Shown here in pieces: positions 48,094-58,696 of a stretch of DNA of 64,000 nucleotides (positions are counted from its first letter, which is position 1; each line of letters opens with the position of its first letter). The stretch covers positions 2,560,894-2,624,893 of the forward strand of contig CP046178.1 in the NCBI GenBank assembly GCA_014075255.1. Direction: 5' to 3'. A model generated the notes under the pieces. The model ran no database searches and was not told the DNA's origin. It saw only the letters and a list, made by a program, of their open reading frames with translations. Position numbers and translations under genes: made by a program. The DNA comes from Gammaproteobacteria bacterium. GTDB taxonomy: Bacteria; Pseudomonadota; Gammaproteobacteria; UBA4575.

Positions 48094-48498
48094 ATGGCAT
48101 ACAGTGACAAAGTTTTAGATCACTATGAAAATCCACGCAATGTAGGGTCTTTTGAAAAAGATGATCCAACCGTTGGTACTGGTATGGTAGGTGCGCCTGC
48201 TTGTGGTGATGTGATGAAATTGCAAATTAAAGTGGGTGATGATGGTGTTATTGAAGATGCTAAGTTTAAAACTTACGGTTGCGGTTCTGCGATTGCTTCG
48301 TCTAGCTTATTAACCGAGTGGGTTAAAGGTAAGACCCTTGATCAAGCAAGTGAAATCAAAAATACAGATATTGCGGAAGAGCTTGCACTTCCCCCAGTTA
48401 AAATTCACTGCTCAGTATTAGCTGAAGATGCAATTAAAGCGGCTATTACCGATCTTAAGTCTAAAGCAGACGGGCAAGACCAAAAGAAGATTGCATAA
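48094..48498 (+). CDS. iscU: Iron-sulfur cluster scaffold IscU
   Basis: IscU assembles [2Fe-2S] clusters. The ligands are C37 and D39 (GAPACGDVM), C63 (YGCGSAIASSS) and C106 (KIHCSVLAEDA); LPPVK at 99-103 is the HscA recognition motif. Length (134) allows a short C-terminal extension. TAGGAGATAA is a strong ribosome binding site. Confidence 0.98.
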   Translation: MAYSDKVLDHYENPRNVGSFEKDDPTVGTGMVGAPACGDVMKLQIKVGDDGVIEDAKFKTYGCGSAIASSSLLTEWVKGKTLDQASEIKNTDIAEELALPPVKIHCSVLAEDAIKAAITDLKSKADGQDQKKIA

Positions 48499-48513
48499 AT
48501 AGAGTTAATTAAA

Positions 48514-48837
48514 ATGTCTATTTCACTAACCGATAGCGCAGCAACACATGTAAAAAATTACCTTGATAAACGAGGTAAAGGTGTAGGTGTGCGTTTGGGC
48601 GTCAAGACAACTGGCTGTTCAGGAATGGCCTATACCATTGAATTTGCTGATCAAGTAGAAAATGAAGACCAGGTTTTTGAAGATAAAGGTGTAAAAGTTA
48701 TTATCAATCCTAAAAGCATGGTCTACCTAAGCGGTACGGAATTAGATTTTACGCGTGAAGGTTTGAATGAAGGATTTAAATTCACTAACCCGAATGAAAA
48801 AGATCGGTGTGGGTGTGGCGAAAGTTTTAGTGTTTAG
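48514..48837 (+). CDS. iscA: Iron-sulfur cluster assembly protein IscA
   Basis: An A-type carrier that transfers clusters to apo-targets. Three conserved cysteines appear in [16 protein letters not shown] and in [11 protein letters not shown]. Length (107) matches IscA rather than ErpA, and the place between iscU and hscB supports it. A 5-bp stem-loop (GCAGC 48860-48864, GCTGC 48871-48875) follows before hscB. Confidence 0.96.
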   Translation: MSISLTDSAATHVKNYLDKRGKGVGVRLGVKTTGCSGMAYTIEFADQVENEDQVFEDKGVKVIINPKSMVYLSGTELDFTREGLNEGFKFTNPNEKDRCGCGESFSV

Positions 48838-48904
48838 TAGATAATATTTATACCTGCCTGCAGCGATAATGCTGCTTCTTAAGACAATCTAATAATTCAT
48901 AACA

Positions 48905-49447
48905 ATGAATATCGATCTTACTCGAAACTTTTTCGAGCTATTTGGGTTTGCAGAAAGCTTTTCGATAGACCAAGAACAATTAGCCGAAAAATATCGTTCT
49001 TTCCAAAGCGAGCTGCATCCTGATCGATTTGCTAATGCGAGTGATCAAGAGCGTCGTATATCTGTGCAAACTACTGCATATATCAATGAAGCCTATACAA
49101 CTCTAAAAAGTGACTTAAAGCGCTCACATTATCTTTTAAAGTTAAGTGATGTTGAGTTCAATGCAGATACTGAAACATCAAGTGATAGTGAGTTTCTGAT
49201 GCAAACTATGGAGCTGCATGAGCAGGTAGAAAGTGCAAGTGGTGCCGAAAATCCATTGGATGCGCTTGATGTTTTATCGAAACAACTTAAGCAACAGCAG
49301 CAGCAACTTGTTTCACAATTCTCTACTCAATTTATTGATGGTGAGCTTGGTGCAGCAAAAGAAACTGCATTAAAACTACAATTTTATGAGCGACTAACCA
49401 ATCAAGTTCGCAAAAAACAAGAACAACACGAAGAAGAGCTTCTGTAA
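48905..49447 (+). CDS. hscB: Co-chaperone HscB
   Basis: HscB is the J-domain partner that brings IscU to HscA. The J-domain covers residues 1-75 with HPDRFANASDQE (HPD motif) and NEAYTTLKSDLKRSHYLLKL; the C-terminal helical domain includes a glutamine-rich stretch. Length (180) is normal. hscA begins 6 bases later. Confidence 0.96.
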   Translation: MNIDLTRNFFELFGFAESFSIDQEQLAEKYRSFQSELHPDRFANASDQERRISVQTTAYINEAYTTLKSDLKRSHYLLKLSDVEFNADTETSSDSEFLMQTMELHEQVESASGAENPLDALDVLSKQLKQQQQQLVSQFSTQFIDGELGAAKETALKLQFYERLTNQVRKKQEQHEEELL

Positions 49448-49453
49448 TTAGTT

Positions 49454-51364
49454 ATGGCATTGTTGCAAATATCTGAACCTGGTCAATCCACTGCTCCACA
49501 TGAGCATAAGTTTGCAGCGGGTATAGATTTAGGCACGACAAATTCTCTCGTAGCTACTGTGCGCAGTGGGATTACCGAAACGCTTGCAGACGAAAATGGT
49601 GAGCATATTCTACCCTCGGTGGTACGTTACACCGCCAATGATAAAGCTATGGTGGGTGCTGAAGCGTTATCACATGCAACTACTGATCCCTTAAATACAC
49701 TTGCTTCCGTAAAGCGCCTAATGGGCAGATCGGTGAGTGATCTATCCACACTTGAAGGATATCTACCTTATAAGTTTGTTGAGCACCAAGATGATCACAA
49801 TGGTAATGTGCCCCGCATCGCTACTGTTGCGGGTGCAGTTACTGCAGTAGAGGTATCTGCTGAGATCTTAAAGAATTTGCGTGAGCGAGCTGAAGTAAGT
49901 TTGGGTGGTGACTTAGTAGGTGTGGTGATTACGGTACCAGCGTATTTTGATGACGCGCAACGCCAAGCAACCAAAGATGCCGCAACATTGGCAGGGTTAA
50001 ATGTATTTCGCTTGCTTAATGAACCTACAGCGGCAGCCGTAGCTTATGGTTTAGATCAAAAAGCAGAAGGAATAACTGCGATATATGATTTAGGTGGAGG
50101 CACTTTTGATATTTCAATATTAAGGCTAACCAAAGGTGTATTTGAGGTTTTATCAACGGGTGGTGATACGGCCTTAGGTGGTGATGATTTTGATCGTGAA
50201 GTTGCGGCATGGCTATTAAACCTGGCGGGCGTAGAAGTTGATCAAGAAGCAACGGATAATCATCAAATGATGCGCAGAGTTATGAAAGAAGCGCGTCGCG
50301 TCAAAGAAGCTTTAAGTAGTGATGATGAGGTGCTTGTATGCGTTCAGCTAAATGATGTCAATAACTATGAAGTTACTTTGTCACGAAAGCAGTTTGAAAC
50401 GTTAATCGGAACTCATATCAACAAGACCATTGCTTGGTGTCGCAAGACGATTCGAGAAGCTGAGATCGAGCCTGCAGAAGTTCAGCATGTGGTAATGGTC
50501 GGTGGTTCAACACGAACTCCGTATGTGCGTGAAAAAGTGGCTGAGTTTTTTGATAAGCCACCGTTAACCGATATTGATCCAGATAAGGTGGTAGCTATCG
50601 GTGCGGCTCAGCAAGCCGATAAGCTTGCGGGTAATAATCCTGATGAAGAAATGTTGTTATTAGATGTTTTGCCGCTGTCTTTAGGAATTGAGACGATGGG
50701 TGAGCTGGTTGAGAAAATAATTGACCGTAATACGGTTATCCCCGTGACCATGGCGCAAAAATTTACGACCTTTAAAGATGGTCAAACGGCAATGCGAGTA
50801 CATGTATTGCAAGGCGAACGCGAAAAAGTCGCAGATTGTCGCTCTTTGGCCACGTTTGATTTAACAGATATCCCACCAAGAGTGGCAGGAGCAGCACATA
50901 TTAAAGTTACCTTTCAGGTAGATGCAGACGGCTTGCTGAGTGTGAGTGCAGAAGAAGAAAGCAGTGGTGCGCGCGCCAGTGTCGAAGTTAAACCTTCGTA
51001 TGGTCTTACGGATGCTGAAATTGAGGGTATGTTAAAAGAATCATTTACGCATGCTGAAGATGATAAGCATGTTCGTCAGCTAGCTGAGCAACAAGTAGAA
51101 GCAGATCGTGTATTGGAAGCATTGAGGTCAGCATTAGATAAAGATGGTGATTTATTAACTAAAGATGAAATAGCCAAAATTGAACAGGCTAAAAGTGTAT
51201 TGTTGAAAGCGCGCCACAGTAGCAGTGAAGGTGATGATGGTGAAAGTATTATGCAAGCCATAAAAGACTTAGAGATCGAAAGTGAAGAGTTTATTGCGCG
51301 CCGTATGAATAGTAGTGTGCAGAAAGTAATGAAAGGTCATCGTGTTGAAGAATTTGACCAATAA
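49454..51364 (+). CDS. hscA: Hsp70-family chaperone HscA
   Basis: HscA is the specialised Hsp70 that releases clusters from IscU. The ATPase domain has [24 protein letters not shown] and [15 protein letters not shown]; the substrate-binding domain starts near [19 protein letters not shown]. Length (636) and its position between hscB and fdx separate it from DnaK. Confidence 0.98.
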   Translation: MALLQISEPGQSTAPHEHKFAAGIDLGTTNSLVATVRSGITETLADENGEHILPSVVRYTANDKAMVGAEALSHATTDPLNTLASVKRLMGRSVSDLSTLEGYLPYKFVEHQDDHNGNVPRIATVAGAVTAVEVSAEILKNLRERAEVSLGGDLVGVVITVPAYFDDAQRQATKDAATLAGLNVFRLLNEPTAAAVAYGLDQKAEGITAIYDLGGGTFDISILRLTKGVFEVLSTGGDTALGGDDFDREVAAWLLNLAGVEVDQEATDNHQMMRRVMKEARRVKEALSSDDEVLVCVQLNDVNNYEVTLSRKQFETLIGTHINKTIAWCRKTIREAEIEPAEVQHVVMVGGSTRTPYVREKVAEFFDKPPLTDIDPDKVVAIGAAQQADKLAGNNPDEEMLLLDVLPLSLGIETMGELVEKIIDRNTVIPVTMAQKFTTFKDGQTAMRVHVLQGEREKVADCRSLATFDLTDIPPRVAGAAHIKVTFQVDADGLLSVSAEEESSGARASVEVKPSYGLTDAEIEGMLKESFTHAEDDKHVRQLAEQQVEADRVLEALRSALDKDGDLLTKDEIAKIEQAKSVLLKARHSSSEGDDGESIMQAIKDLEIESEEFIARRMNSSVQKVMKGHRVEEFDQ

Positions 51365-51386
51365 AATTTAAAACAAGAGTTTAGTA

Positions 51387-51725
51387 ATGCCAACGATTAA
51401 AATAATGCCTCATGAAGAAATTTGCCCAGAGGGTAAACTTATAAAAGTTGAGTCCGGTATCAGTATATGTGATGCGGCTTTGTCAAATGATATTGATATT
51501 GAGCATGCCTGTGAAAAATCTTGCGCTTGTACAACTTGCCATGTGTATGTGCGTGAGGGGCTAGATTCACTTGCGGAGGCAGAAGAGAATGAAGAAGACT
51601 ACTTGGATAAGGCATGGGGTTTGGAGCCAGATTCGCGATTAAGCTGCCAAGCGATAGTGGGGAATGAGGATTTGGTGATAGAGATTCCGAAATACACCAT
51701 AAACATGGTCTCGGAAAACCACTAA
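51387..51725 (+). CDS. fdx: [2Fe-2S] ferredoxin Fdx
   Basis: This adrenodoxin-type ferredoxin supplies electrons for cluster assembly. The four cysteine ligands are in [15 protein letters not shown] and LSCQAIV. Length (112) is typical of the isc-linked ferredoxin, and it lies directly after hscA. Confidence 0.97.
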   Translation: MPTIKIMPHEEICPEGKLIKVESGISICDAALSNDIDIEHACEKSCACTTCHVYVREGLDSLAEAEENEEDYLDKAWGLEPDSRLSCQAIVGNEDLVIEIPKYTINMVSENH

Positions 51726-51750
51726 GAAAAACGCATTTGAGGATATGTTA

Positions 51751-51951
51751 ATGGAACTAAAATGGACCGACTCGTTAGATATCGCTATAGCTTTGGATGA
51801 GGCGCACCCTGATGTAGACCCAAAATATATACGGTTTACGGACCTACACACCTGGATTTGTGCTTTGGAAGAGTTTCAGGATGACCCAGAATCATCTAAC
51901 GAGAAGATCCTCGAGGCTATTCAAATGGCGTGGCTAGATGAGAGAGATTAA
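51751..51951 (+). CDS. iscX: Fe-S assembly protein IscX
   Basis: IscX (YfhJ) is an acidic winged-helix protein that binds IscS and iron and tunes cluster assembly. Family signatures are [34 protein letters not shown] and [16 protein letters not shown]. The start is ATG 51751, 7 bases after GAGGA; an ATG six bases upstream is too close to that site. It ends the isc operon, followed by a 211-base gap before ndk without a convincing terminator. Confidence 0.95.
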   Translation: MELKWTDSLDIAIALDEAHPDVDPKYIRFTDLHTWICALEEFQDDPESSNEKILEAIQMAWLDERD

Positions 51952-52162
51952 ACCGGGTTTCGTTGCCATTCTGTAAATGTGGAATCACCGTCAGACAGCT
52001 GGACGATTTCGCATCCTTTCCGTCCCTTCAGGGCATTGCTTCCCGCTACTCTCAAGGAGTAGAATTCACTGAAAAATCAGGGAAAATTACGTTAAATCAA
52101 TTCGTAAGCCCAAATAGTTAGATTTCATATTAATTAATATTGCGACCTAGGAGTTTTTTCAT

Positions 52163-52627
52163 ATGGCAATGGAACGCACTTTGTCCATCATCAAGCCTGA
52201 TGCTGTTCAAGATAATGTAATTGGAAAAATAGAAGCACAGATAGAAGGTGCTGGCCTATCAATCATCTCAGTAAAAATGACGCGCATGAGCAGAAAGCAA
52301 GCTGCCGAATTTTATAATGTTCACAAGGGTAAAGATTTTTATGATTACCTAATTGAGTTTATGACTTCAGGTCCTGCAATTGTGCAAGTACTGGAAGGTG
52401 AAGATGCAATTAAAAAATATCGCAAAGTAATGGGTGCGACTATGTTTGGCGAAGCTGAGCCTGGAACGATACGCGCAAATTTTGCAACTTCAAATGCGCA
52501 TAATGCAGTTCATGGTTCTGATTCCGTAGAAAATGCGCAGCTTGAAATAGGTTTCTTTTTTCCTGAGAGACAAATTTATCCTCGCAAAAATGAAGCAAGA
52601 AAGTCAGCTCTAGAATCCGTAGCATGA
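52163..52627 (+). CDS. ndk: Nucleoside diphosphate kinase
   Basis: Ndk balances NTP and dNTP pools through a phosphohistidine intermediate. The catalytic H117 lies in [19 protein letters not shown] and [19 protein letters not shown] are further hallmarks. At 154 residues it is slightly longer than E. coli Ndk because of a C-terminal tail ([16 protein letters not shown]). AGGAG lies 9 bases before ATG 52163. Its stop overlaps the rlmN start in ATGA. Confidence 0.97.
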   Translation: MAMERTLSIIKPDAVQDNVIGKIEAQIEGAGLSIISVKMTRMSRKQAAEFYNVHKGKDFYDYLIEFMTSGPAIVQVLEGEDAIKKYRKVMGATMFGEAEPGTIRANFATSNAHNAVHGSDSVENAQLEIGFFFPERQIYPRKNEARKSALESVA

Positions 52628-53772
52628 AATTAACTCAACAGAAAACAACTGTTCAAAACTTGATGGGTATGCCGTGCCAAGATCTTGAACAATATTTTTC
52701 TGTAATAAGAGAAAAACCTTTTCGTGCCACTCAAGTTATGAAGTGGACGCATCAACAAGGTATTACTGATTATGAGCATATGACTAATCTTAGTAAATCA
52801 CTACGAGATTGGTTAAGCGAAAATGCTCAGATGCAATTGCCTGAGATGCTAAGTGAAGAAGTGTCAACCGACGGCACACGTAAATGGCTGTTGCGTGTAG
52901 ACAATAAAAATGCAGTTGAAACCGTATACATCCCTGAAGATGATAGAGCCACGCTTTGTGTGTCTTCTCAAGTGGGTTGCGTATTGGACTGTACTTTTTG
53001 TGCAACTGCGAGACAAGGTTTTGCGGGTAACCTTAGTTCGGCTCAAATAATTGCGCAGTTATGGTTTGCAGAGCATCGTTTGCGCAAACAACTGAATAAA
53101 ACGCGCGTCATCAGTAATGTTGTGTTCATGGGTATGGGTGAGCCACTGGCAAATTTTGACAATGTAGTTAAAGCTATACAGATTATGATGGATGATAATG
53201 CTTATGGCTTAGGTAAGCGAAAAGTTACTGTAAGCACCTCTGGGTTGGTGCCGAAGATTGATAAATTAAGAGAAGCATTGGATGTAAGTTTGGCGGTATC
53301 GTTGCATGCACCAAATGATGAAGTCCGAAATCAGCTTGTGCCGTTAAATCGACGTTATCCAATTTCTGAATTGATCAGCGCATGTCATCGCTTTTTAGAA
53401 GACAAGCATCGCAAGCACAGTATTACATTTGAGTATGTTATGTTGGATCAAGTGAATGATCAGCCTGAGCATGCTAAACAATTAGTAAAAGTAATTCAGG
53501 CTTTGCCTTCGAAGGTAAATCTCATTCCATTTAACTCATTTCCTAACTCGGGTTATCAGCGTTCAAGCGATAAGGCGATTGAGAAATTTAGAGATATATT
53601 GCAAGCTGCCGGGATCACGACAATTACACGCCGGCCACGCGGTGAAGATATTGCGGCCGCTTGTGGGCAATTAGCGGGTGACATTCAAGACCAAGCTAAA
53701 CGTAAACGTCATTATGAAAAGCTTTACGAGGCGGATTTACTAAAGCATAAAGTTGAGGTCGCATGCGCATAA
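52624..53772 (+). CDS. rlmN: Dual-specificity RNA methyltransferase RlmN
   Basis: RlmN is a radical SAM enzyme that methylates C2 of A2503 in 23S rRNA and A37 in some tRNAs. The CxxxCxxC motif is C119, C123, C126 ([14 protein letters not shown]); [15 protein letters not shown] carries the conserved C-terminal cysteine. Length (382) is typical. It is coupled to ndk and overlaps the next gene by 10 bases. Confidence 0.97.
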   Translation: MKLTQQKTTVQNLMGMPCQDLEQYFSVIREKPFRATQVMKWTHQQGITDYEHMTNLSKSLRDWLSENAQMQLPEMLSEEVSTDGTRKWLLRVDNKNAVETVYIPEDDRATLCVSSQVGCVLDCTFCATARQGFAGNLSSAQIIAQLWFAEHRLRKQLNKTRVISNVVFMGMGEPLANFDNVVKAIQIMMDDNAYGLGKRKVTVSTSGLVPKIDKLREALDVSLAVSLHAPNDEVRNQLVPLNRRYPISELISACHRFLEDKHRKHSITFEYVMLDQVNDQPEHAKQLVKVIQALPSKVNLIPFNSFPNSGYQRSSDKAIEKFRDILQAAGITTITRRPRGEDIAAACGQLAGDIQDQAKRKRHYEKLYEADLLKHKVEVACA

Positions 53773-54545
53773 TGTTACGTACGTTATTTGTTTTAAGCAT
53801 ACTGCTAATATTGCTGTCTGCATGTACAACGTCTAATATTGATGCTCCTTTGTCCGAAAATCAAAAAGCTGCAGAAATTAATATTCAGCTCGGTGTGCGT
53901 TATTTGGCTAAGGGCGAATTTAAGTTGGCAGATGAAAAATTACGTCGCGCACTTAAGCAAGATCCAAGATCAGCCACTGCACACTGGGTATTTGCTTTAT
54001 TGCAAGAAAGATTGGGCGAGAACGATGAGGCTGAGAAACATTTCCGTAAAGCCATCTCCTTGGACCCGAAAGATTCGAAAGCACATAATAATTATGGGAC
54101 CTTCTTGTGTAACCAAGATAGAGTTCTTGAGGCAGAAAAAGAATTTCTCAACGCAGTTGAAAATCCTTTATACAGTGAAGCTTCTTCTGCTTACGCTAAT
54201 GCGGGCACCTGTTTTTTAAAAGTACCTGATAAAGTGAAAGCTGAAGAGTATTTCCAAAAATCCTTAGAAAAAAATGCCTCGCAGCGTTCTGCTTTGTATC
54301 AGATGGGTTTGATCTCGTTTGAACGTCAGGAATACGAACAAGCATCATTTTATTTCCAAAAGTATGAAAGTGTAGCGAAGCATAATTCGCAATCTTTGTG
54401 GATGGCTTATCAAACCGAAGTAAGTCTCGGTAATCCAGGTAAAGCAGAAAATTATGCGCATCAATTAAAAAGATCATTTCCCGCTTCGCAAGAGGCAAGA
54501 TTGTTAGCAGAAAGTTATTGGAATGCAGGAAAGAAACAACAATAG
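53763..54545 (+). CDS. pilW: Type IV pilus biogenesis/stability lipoprotein PilW
   Basis: PilW (PilF) is an outer-membrane lipoprotein needed for assembly of the PilQ secretin. The signal peptide ends in LLSAC with C21 as the lipidated cysteine, followed by about six tetratricopeptide repeats (e.g. GEFKLADEKLRRALKQDP, NYGTFLCNQDRVLEAEKEF). ATG 53763 has GAGG 5 bases ahead; ATG 53772 is the alternative. The gene overlaps rlmN by 10 and rodZ by 23 bases. Confidence 0.92.
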   Translation: MRIMLRTLFVLSILLILLSACTTSNIDAPLSENQKAAEINIQLGVRYLAKGEFKLADEKLRRALKQDPRSATAHWVFALLQERLGENDEAEKHFRKAISLDPKDSKAHNNYGTFLCNQDRVLEAEKEFLNAVENPLYSEASSAYANAGTCFLKVPDKVKAEEYFQKSLEKNASQRSALYQMGLISFERQEYEQASFYFQKYESVAKHNSQSLWMAYQTEVSLGNPGKAENYAHQLKRSFPASQEARLLAESYWNAGKKQQ

Positions 54546-55467
54546 CGAAACGCAGATAACAGCTAAAAAAAGCGTGAGCATTGGCGCGCTGTTATCTAAT
54601 GCGCGTACTGCCATGGCGCTAAGCCAAGCAGATGTCGCGGAGCAGCTAAATTTACCAAAACATATAATCCAAGCAATCGAAGTGGATGATTATGAAAGCC
54701 TTCCTGAGTCCACATATATAAGAGGTTACTTGCGTAATTATGCTCGTGTAGTGGGTGTCAATGATGAAGGTTTGGTGAAGCTGTATTTTGATCAACATCA
54801 TTTCGAACCCGTTGCAGAAGTTAATAGAAAGTCGAAGCAAAGTTATGACCCAGCCATTTTATGGAGTTCGGCGGCTGTGTTTAGCATACTAGTGGGGTTA
54901 GTGATTACCTGGTGGTTTGATGCTAATCAAATACCAGAACAAGGCGCTGAGCTTGTTAATAATAAAATCGAAATACATCGGGATAATGCAGAGGGGTCAC
55001 TACTGGATAAGTCTTTAGCGGGTAATGACCAAGTGTCAGAAGTAAAAGTACCCAAGGAAAGATTTGTTACAGAGGCAAAATCCAAGTCTTCATTTTCTAT
55101 AAGTGAAGCGGGGCAACGCGTTACCGGCTCGGATGAGGCAGTTACTGCTGACCAGCAGCAAGCGATGGAAGAAGCGTCTAGAAATCCTACTCTTGTTACC
55201 TCAATAGACGGCACACCGGTACTGACCGTAACGTATGTGGAAAAAAGCTGGACCGAAATCAGGGATGCTGATTCGAATACCTTAATACAAGGTTTGATTG
55301 AACCTGGAGTCGTGAGAAACTTAAGCGGTAAACCACCCTTTGAGATTTTTCTCGGTAATTCGCCCGGTGTAATAATTGAGGTTAATGGATTTTATTTTGA
55401 TCATTCGCAATACAGCAGAAGCAACCGCACAGCACGATTTCAGGTATCGAACGGCTCACTCAATTAA
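54523..55467 (+). CDS. rodZ: Cytoskeletal protein RodZ
   Basis: RodZ links MreB to the inner membrane and sets rod shape. The cytoplasmic helix-turn-helix lies at about residues 20-85 (LSNARTAMALSQADVAEQL, ESTYIRGYLRNYARVVG), the membrane helix at about 110-130, and the periplasmic DUF4115 domain at the end (VEKSWTEIRDADSNTLIQG). Length (314) is normal. It starts inside pilW by 23 bases. Confidence 0.93.
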   Translation: MQERNNNSETQITAKKSVSIGALLSNARTAMALSQADVAEQLNLPKHIIQAIEVDDYESLPESTYIRGYLRNYARVVGVNDEGLVKLYFDQHHFEPVAEVNRKSKQSYDPAILWSSAAVFSILVGLVITWWFDANQIPEQGAELVNNKIEIHRDNAEGSLLDKSLAGNDQVSEVKVPKERFVTEAKSKSSFSISEAGQRVTGSDEAVTADQQQAMEEASRNPTLVTSIDGTPVLTVTYVEKSWTEIRDADSNTLIQGLIEPGVVRNLSGKPPFEIFLGNSPGVIIEVNGFYFDHSQYSRSNRTARFQVSNGSLN

Positions 55468-55500
55468 TTTTTCCTCTCCCGCAGAAAGTAATAGTTAAAA

Positions 55501-56790
55501 ATGTCTAAGCGAATCCAATCCATTCGCGGTATGCATGATGTATTGCCGCCAGAAAGCGGTGTGTTACGTGCAATCGAGCATGCAACGCAAAGTGTTTTGC
55601 AACAATATGGTTATCAAGAAATACGTATGCCTCTGCTTGAGCAGACAGAGCTTTTTAAACGCTCTTTGGGAGAGGTAACCGATATTGTGGAAAAGGAAAT
55701 GTATACTTTTGAGGATCGTAACGGCGATAGTTTGACATTGCGTCCTGAAGGTACTGCGAGTTGCGTACGAGCAGGCATCCAACATGGGTTTTTATATGCT
55801 CAGCCACAACGACTTTGGTATTGCGGACCGTTTTTCCGTCATGAGCGTCCTCAAAAAGGTCGATATCGTCAATTCCATCAACTTGGTGTAGAAACATTCG
55901 GTTTTGTTGGGCCAGATATTGATGCAGAGTTGATCATTTTAAGTGCCCATATGTGGAAGAAAATCAATCTTCCCATGCAGCCAAGATTAGAAATAAATAG
56001 TTTGGGTTCATCGCAAGCACGAAAGAAATATCGAGAAATACTTATCGCTTATTTGCAGCAATATGAAACCCAGCTTGATAACGAAGCCAAGCAACGCTTG
56101 CACACAAATCCGTTACGTATCTTAGATAGCAAAAATCCTGATTTACAAGAGATTATTCAAAATGCTCCGAGTTTGTTAGAACATTTAGATGCCGAATCAG
56201 CAGATCATTTTTTGCAATTACAAAAACGATTGGATGCTGCAAATATTACATACACCATAAATCCTCGTCTTGTGCGTGGTTTAGATTATTACAGCAAAAC
56301 CGTATTTGAATGGATTGCTGAAGGGTTAGGTGCGCAAGCTACGATTTGTGCTGGAGGCCGATATGATGGTTTAGTGGATCAATTGGGTGGTAAACCATGC
56401 CCTGCTGCGGGTTTTGCGATTGGTTTAGAAAGACTGGCCTCATTACTGGAAGGCTCTCAGCAAGCTGATTCATTAGCAAATGCTTCTGATGTGGATGTCT
56501 ATATGGTGCTCATGGGTGAGGAGGCTGAAATGGCTGGATTACAACTAGCAGACCAACTTCGCACACAGCTACCTATATCTTCTGTGGTAACAAATTGCGG
56601 TGGAGGTAGTATAAAATCACAGATGAAGCGAGCCGATAAGTCAAAAGCTAGGCTGGCTTTTATTTTGGGTGAGGATGAGCTGAAAAACCAAAATGTCACG
56701 GTGAAATACATGCGTGAAAAGCGTGACCAAGCAACGGTTTCACAGGGTGATGTACTGAATTTTTTAGATAGTTATTTAAATACGCAATAA
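55501..56790 (+). CDS. hisS: Histidyl-tRNA synthetase
   Basis: A class II synthetase charging tRNA-His. Motif 1 and the histidine-binding sequences are visible: LTLRPEGTASCVRAGI, YCGPFFRHERPQKGRYRQFHQ in part, LVRGLDYYSKTVFEW and CAGGRYDGLVDQLGG. The C-terminal anticodon-binding domain starts near residue 330 (VDVYMVLMGEEAEMAGLQLA). Length (429) is normal. ispG, which precedes hisS in many relatives, is absent here. Confidence 0.98.
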   Translation: MSKRIQSIRGMHDVLPPESGVLRAIEHATQSVLQQYGYQEIRMPLLEQTELFKRSLGEVTDIVEKEMYTFEDRNGDSLTLRPEGTASCVRAGIQHGFLYAQPQRLWYCGPFFRHERPQKGRYRQFHQLGVETFGFVGPDIDAELIILSAHMWKKINLPMQPRLEINSLGSSQARKKYREILIAYLQQYETQLDNEAKQRLHTNPLRILDSKNPDLQEIIQNAPSLLEHLDAESADHFLQLQKRLDAANITYTINPRLVRGLDYYSKTVFEWIAEGLGAQATICAGGRYDGLVDQLGGKPCPAAGFAIGLERLASLLEGSQQADSLANASDVDVYMVLMGEEAEMAGLQLADQLRTQLPISSVVTNCGGGSIKSQMKRADKSKARLAFILGEDELKNQNVTVKYMREKRDQATVSQGDVLNFLDSYLNTQ

Positions 56791-56809
56791 ATTAGGTAAG
56801 CAAGAAAAT

Positions 56810-57433
56810 ATGGCTGAGTACGAAACAGAAGAACAGCAGGTTGAAGCGCTAAAAGATTGGTGGAAGCAAAATGGTCTAGCAGTTATTGGTGGTGCAGTAT
56901 TAGGTATTTCTGCGCTCATGGGCTGGCGTGGCTGGAATTGGCATCAAGAAAAGCAGGCGACTGAGGCTTCAGATATTTTCGCTGTAGTGCAAGAAGCGGT
57001 TAATAAGAATGATGTGAATGCTTTACAAGAGCAAACTAAAACGTTGCGAGATAATTATGCAGCTACACCTTATGCATCGCTGGCAGTTTTGCATCAAGCA
57101 AAAAATTTAACTGAGCAAGGCAATACTGATGCTGCGGAAGAAAGTTTGCGCTGGGTGTTAAATAACAGCAAACAAGAAACTGTGCAGAATGTTGCGCGTT
57201 TGCGCTTGGCCCGGCTTTTACTCGCAGACAATAAAGTTGATGAAGCTCAAGCTATGGTAGGTAGCGAAATGTCTGATGCCTATGCGTCATTAGCAAATGA
57301 AATTCGTGGCGATATTTTTGTAGCTAAAGGTGAAATTGAGCAAGCTAAAGAAGCTTATGATCAAGCCATGCAATCAGCTAGCGGTGACGGTGTAGAATAC
57401 TTGCAACTTAAGCGCAATAATTTAGGCAGTTAA
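56810..57433 (+). CDS. yfgM: YfgM family tetratricopeptide protein
   Basis: YfgM is an inner-membrane protein with a periplasmic TPR domain that associates with PpiD and the Sec translocon. A short cytoplasmic segment (YETEEQQVEALKDWWKQN) precedes one membrane helix (about residues 24-43) and TPR-like helices (about 55-205). Length (207) is usual. It lies between hisS and bamB in the order found across gammaproteobacteria. Confidence 0.93.
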   Translation: MAEYETEEQQVEALKDWWKQNGLAVIGGAVLGISALMGWRGWNWHQEKQATEASDIFAVVQEAVNKNDVNALQEQTKTLRDNYAATPYASLAVLHQAKNLTEQGNTDAAEESLRWVLNNSKQETVQNVARLRLARLLLADNKVDEAQAMVGSEMSDAYASLANEIRGDIFVAKGEIEQAKEAYDQAMQSASGDGVEYLQLKRNNLGS

Positions 57434-57434
57434 C

Positions 57435-58634
57435 TTGGCAATTTCAATCGCGATGCGTAATTGCATCAATCTACTTTTAATAATTGTGATCGCAAGCAGT
57501 TTGCAACTTGCGGGTTGCAGCGTATTAAGCAAACCAAAAGAATGGTTTGAAAAAGAAGAAAATCCGAGAGAGCCAGCAAAGCTTGCAAAAATCGAAGCTG
57601 AAAAAATTAGTGTGCAACAGGTTTGGCGTAATTCGGTTGGTAATTTAGAAGAGTCTTACAATAAAATACGTCCTTATATTACCGATAATCGTGTGTACCT
57701 TAGTGATGCTGAAGGTCGTGTAGAGGCCTGGCAGCGTGAAGATGGTAAGCACTTATGGTCTGTAAATCTTAAAGAAGATATTTCTGGCGGGGTAAATGGT
57801 GGCGAAGGAATTGTCGCCATTGGAACGGAAAACGGCGAGGTCGTTGCTTTGGATGCAGATGATGGCAGTGAAAGTTGGCGCACCAAAGTACCGAGTGAAG
57901 CAATGTCATTGTCAGAAGCAAGATATGGAGTCATTGCAGTAAGAACGAATGATAATTCTGTGCATGCTTTGGATGTAAGATCTGGCAATATAAGTTGGAG
58001 TGCAGGCAAAAGTCGTCCGGCATTAACATTGCGAGGCGCGAGTCAGCCCAAAGTGGTGGGTGATTTAGTGCTAGTGGGTTTCGATGATGGAAAGTTAATG
58101 GCCATAAATTTGCGCGATGGCGAACCCGTGTGGGAAGTGCCGGTTTCAATACCAAAAGGACGCTCTGAATTAGAACGTATGTCCGATGTGGATGGTGAAT
58201 TTGCTTATCTTGATGGTATCGTATTTGCAGCGAGTTTTAATGGCCGAGTAGTCGCTATTGATTTAGACACAGGTAAAACACAATGGACAAAAGATCTCTC
58301 ATCATATGCAGGTCTGAGTGTAGATCGTGAGCGAGTCTATGTAACCGATGCTGATGATAGCGTTTGGGGCTTAGATATTTCTACAGGCGCAACCTTGTGG
58401 CGACAAGATAAATTTTTGTATAGGGAGCTTACTGCTCCACAAGTAATGGGTAACTACATTGTGGTCGGCGATTACGATGGTTACCTGCATTGGCTTTCTA
58501 AAGAGGATGGAAAAATTATCGGCCGTGACAATGTCGCGGGAGATAAAATAGAAGTAGCCCCTATCATTATAAATAACCGTGCCTATGTGCTGGCAAATAA
58601 TGGTTCACTTTCAGTATTGCAATACCGAAAGTAA
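57435..58634 (+). CDS. bamB: Outer-membrane protein assembly factor BamB
   Basis: BamB is a lipoprotein of the BAM complex that inserts beta-barrel proteins. A signal peptide ends in the lipobox LAGC and is followed by an eight-bladed propeller with repeats such as GRVEAWQREDGKHLWSV, GEVVALDADDGSESWRT and GRVVAIDLDTGKTQWTK. The start is TTG 57435 with AGG about 8 bases ahead; ATG 57453 also gives a good signal peptide (MRNCINLLLIIV). Length (399) is normal. It follows yfgM after one base. Confidence 0.94.
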   Translation: MAISIAMRNCINLLLIIVIASSLQLAGCSVLSKPKEWFEKEENPREPAKLAKIEAEKISVQQVWRNSVGNLEESYNKIRPYITDNRVYLSDAEGRVEAWQREDGKHLWSVNLKEDISGGVNGGEGIVAIGTENGEVVALDADDGSESWRTKVPSEAMSLSEARYGVIAVRTNDNSVHALDVRSGNISWSAGKSRPALTLRGASQPKVVGDLVLVGFDDGKLMAINLRDGEPVWEVPVSIPKGRSELERMSDVDGEFAYLDGIVFAASFNGRVVAIDLDTGKTQWTKDLSSYAGLSVDRERVYVTDADDSVWGLDISTGATLWRQDKFLYRELTAPQVMGNYIVVGDYDGYLHWLSKEDGKIIGRDNVAGDKIEVAPIIINNRAYVLANNGSLSVLQYRK

Positions 58635-58696
58635 TTCCCCAAGTTTTTTACTAGTTTCTTTTATTCAAATATTTAGTAACCAACGAGTGTATAGAT

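Noticed and set aside
52046-52062. Stem CTACTC/GAGTAG between iscX and ndk as a terminator
   Set aside because: No U-run follows, and the stem is short.
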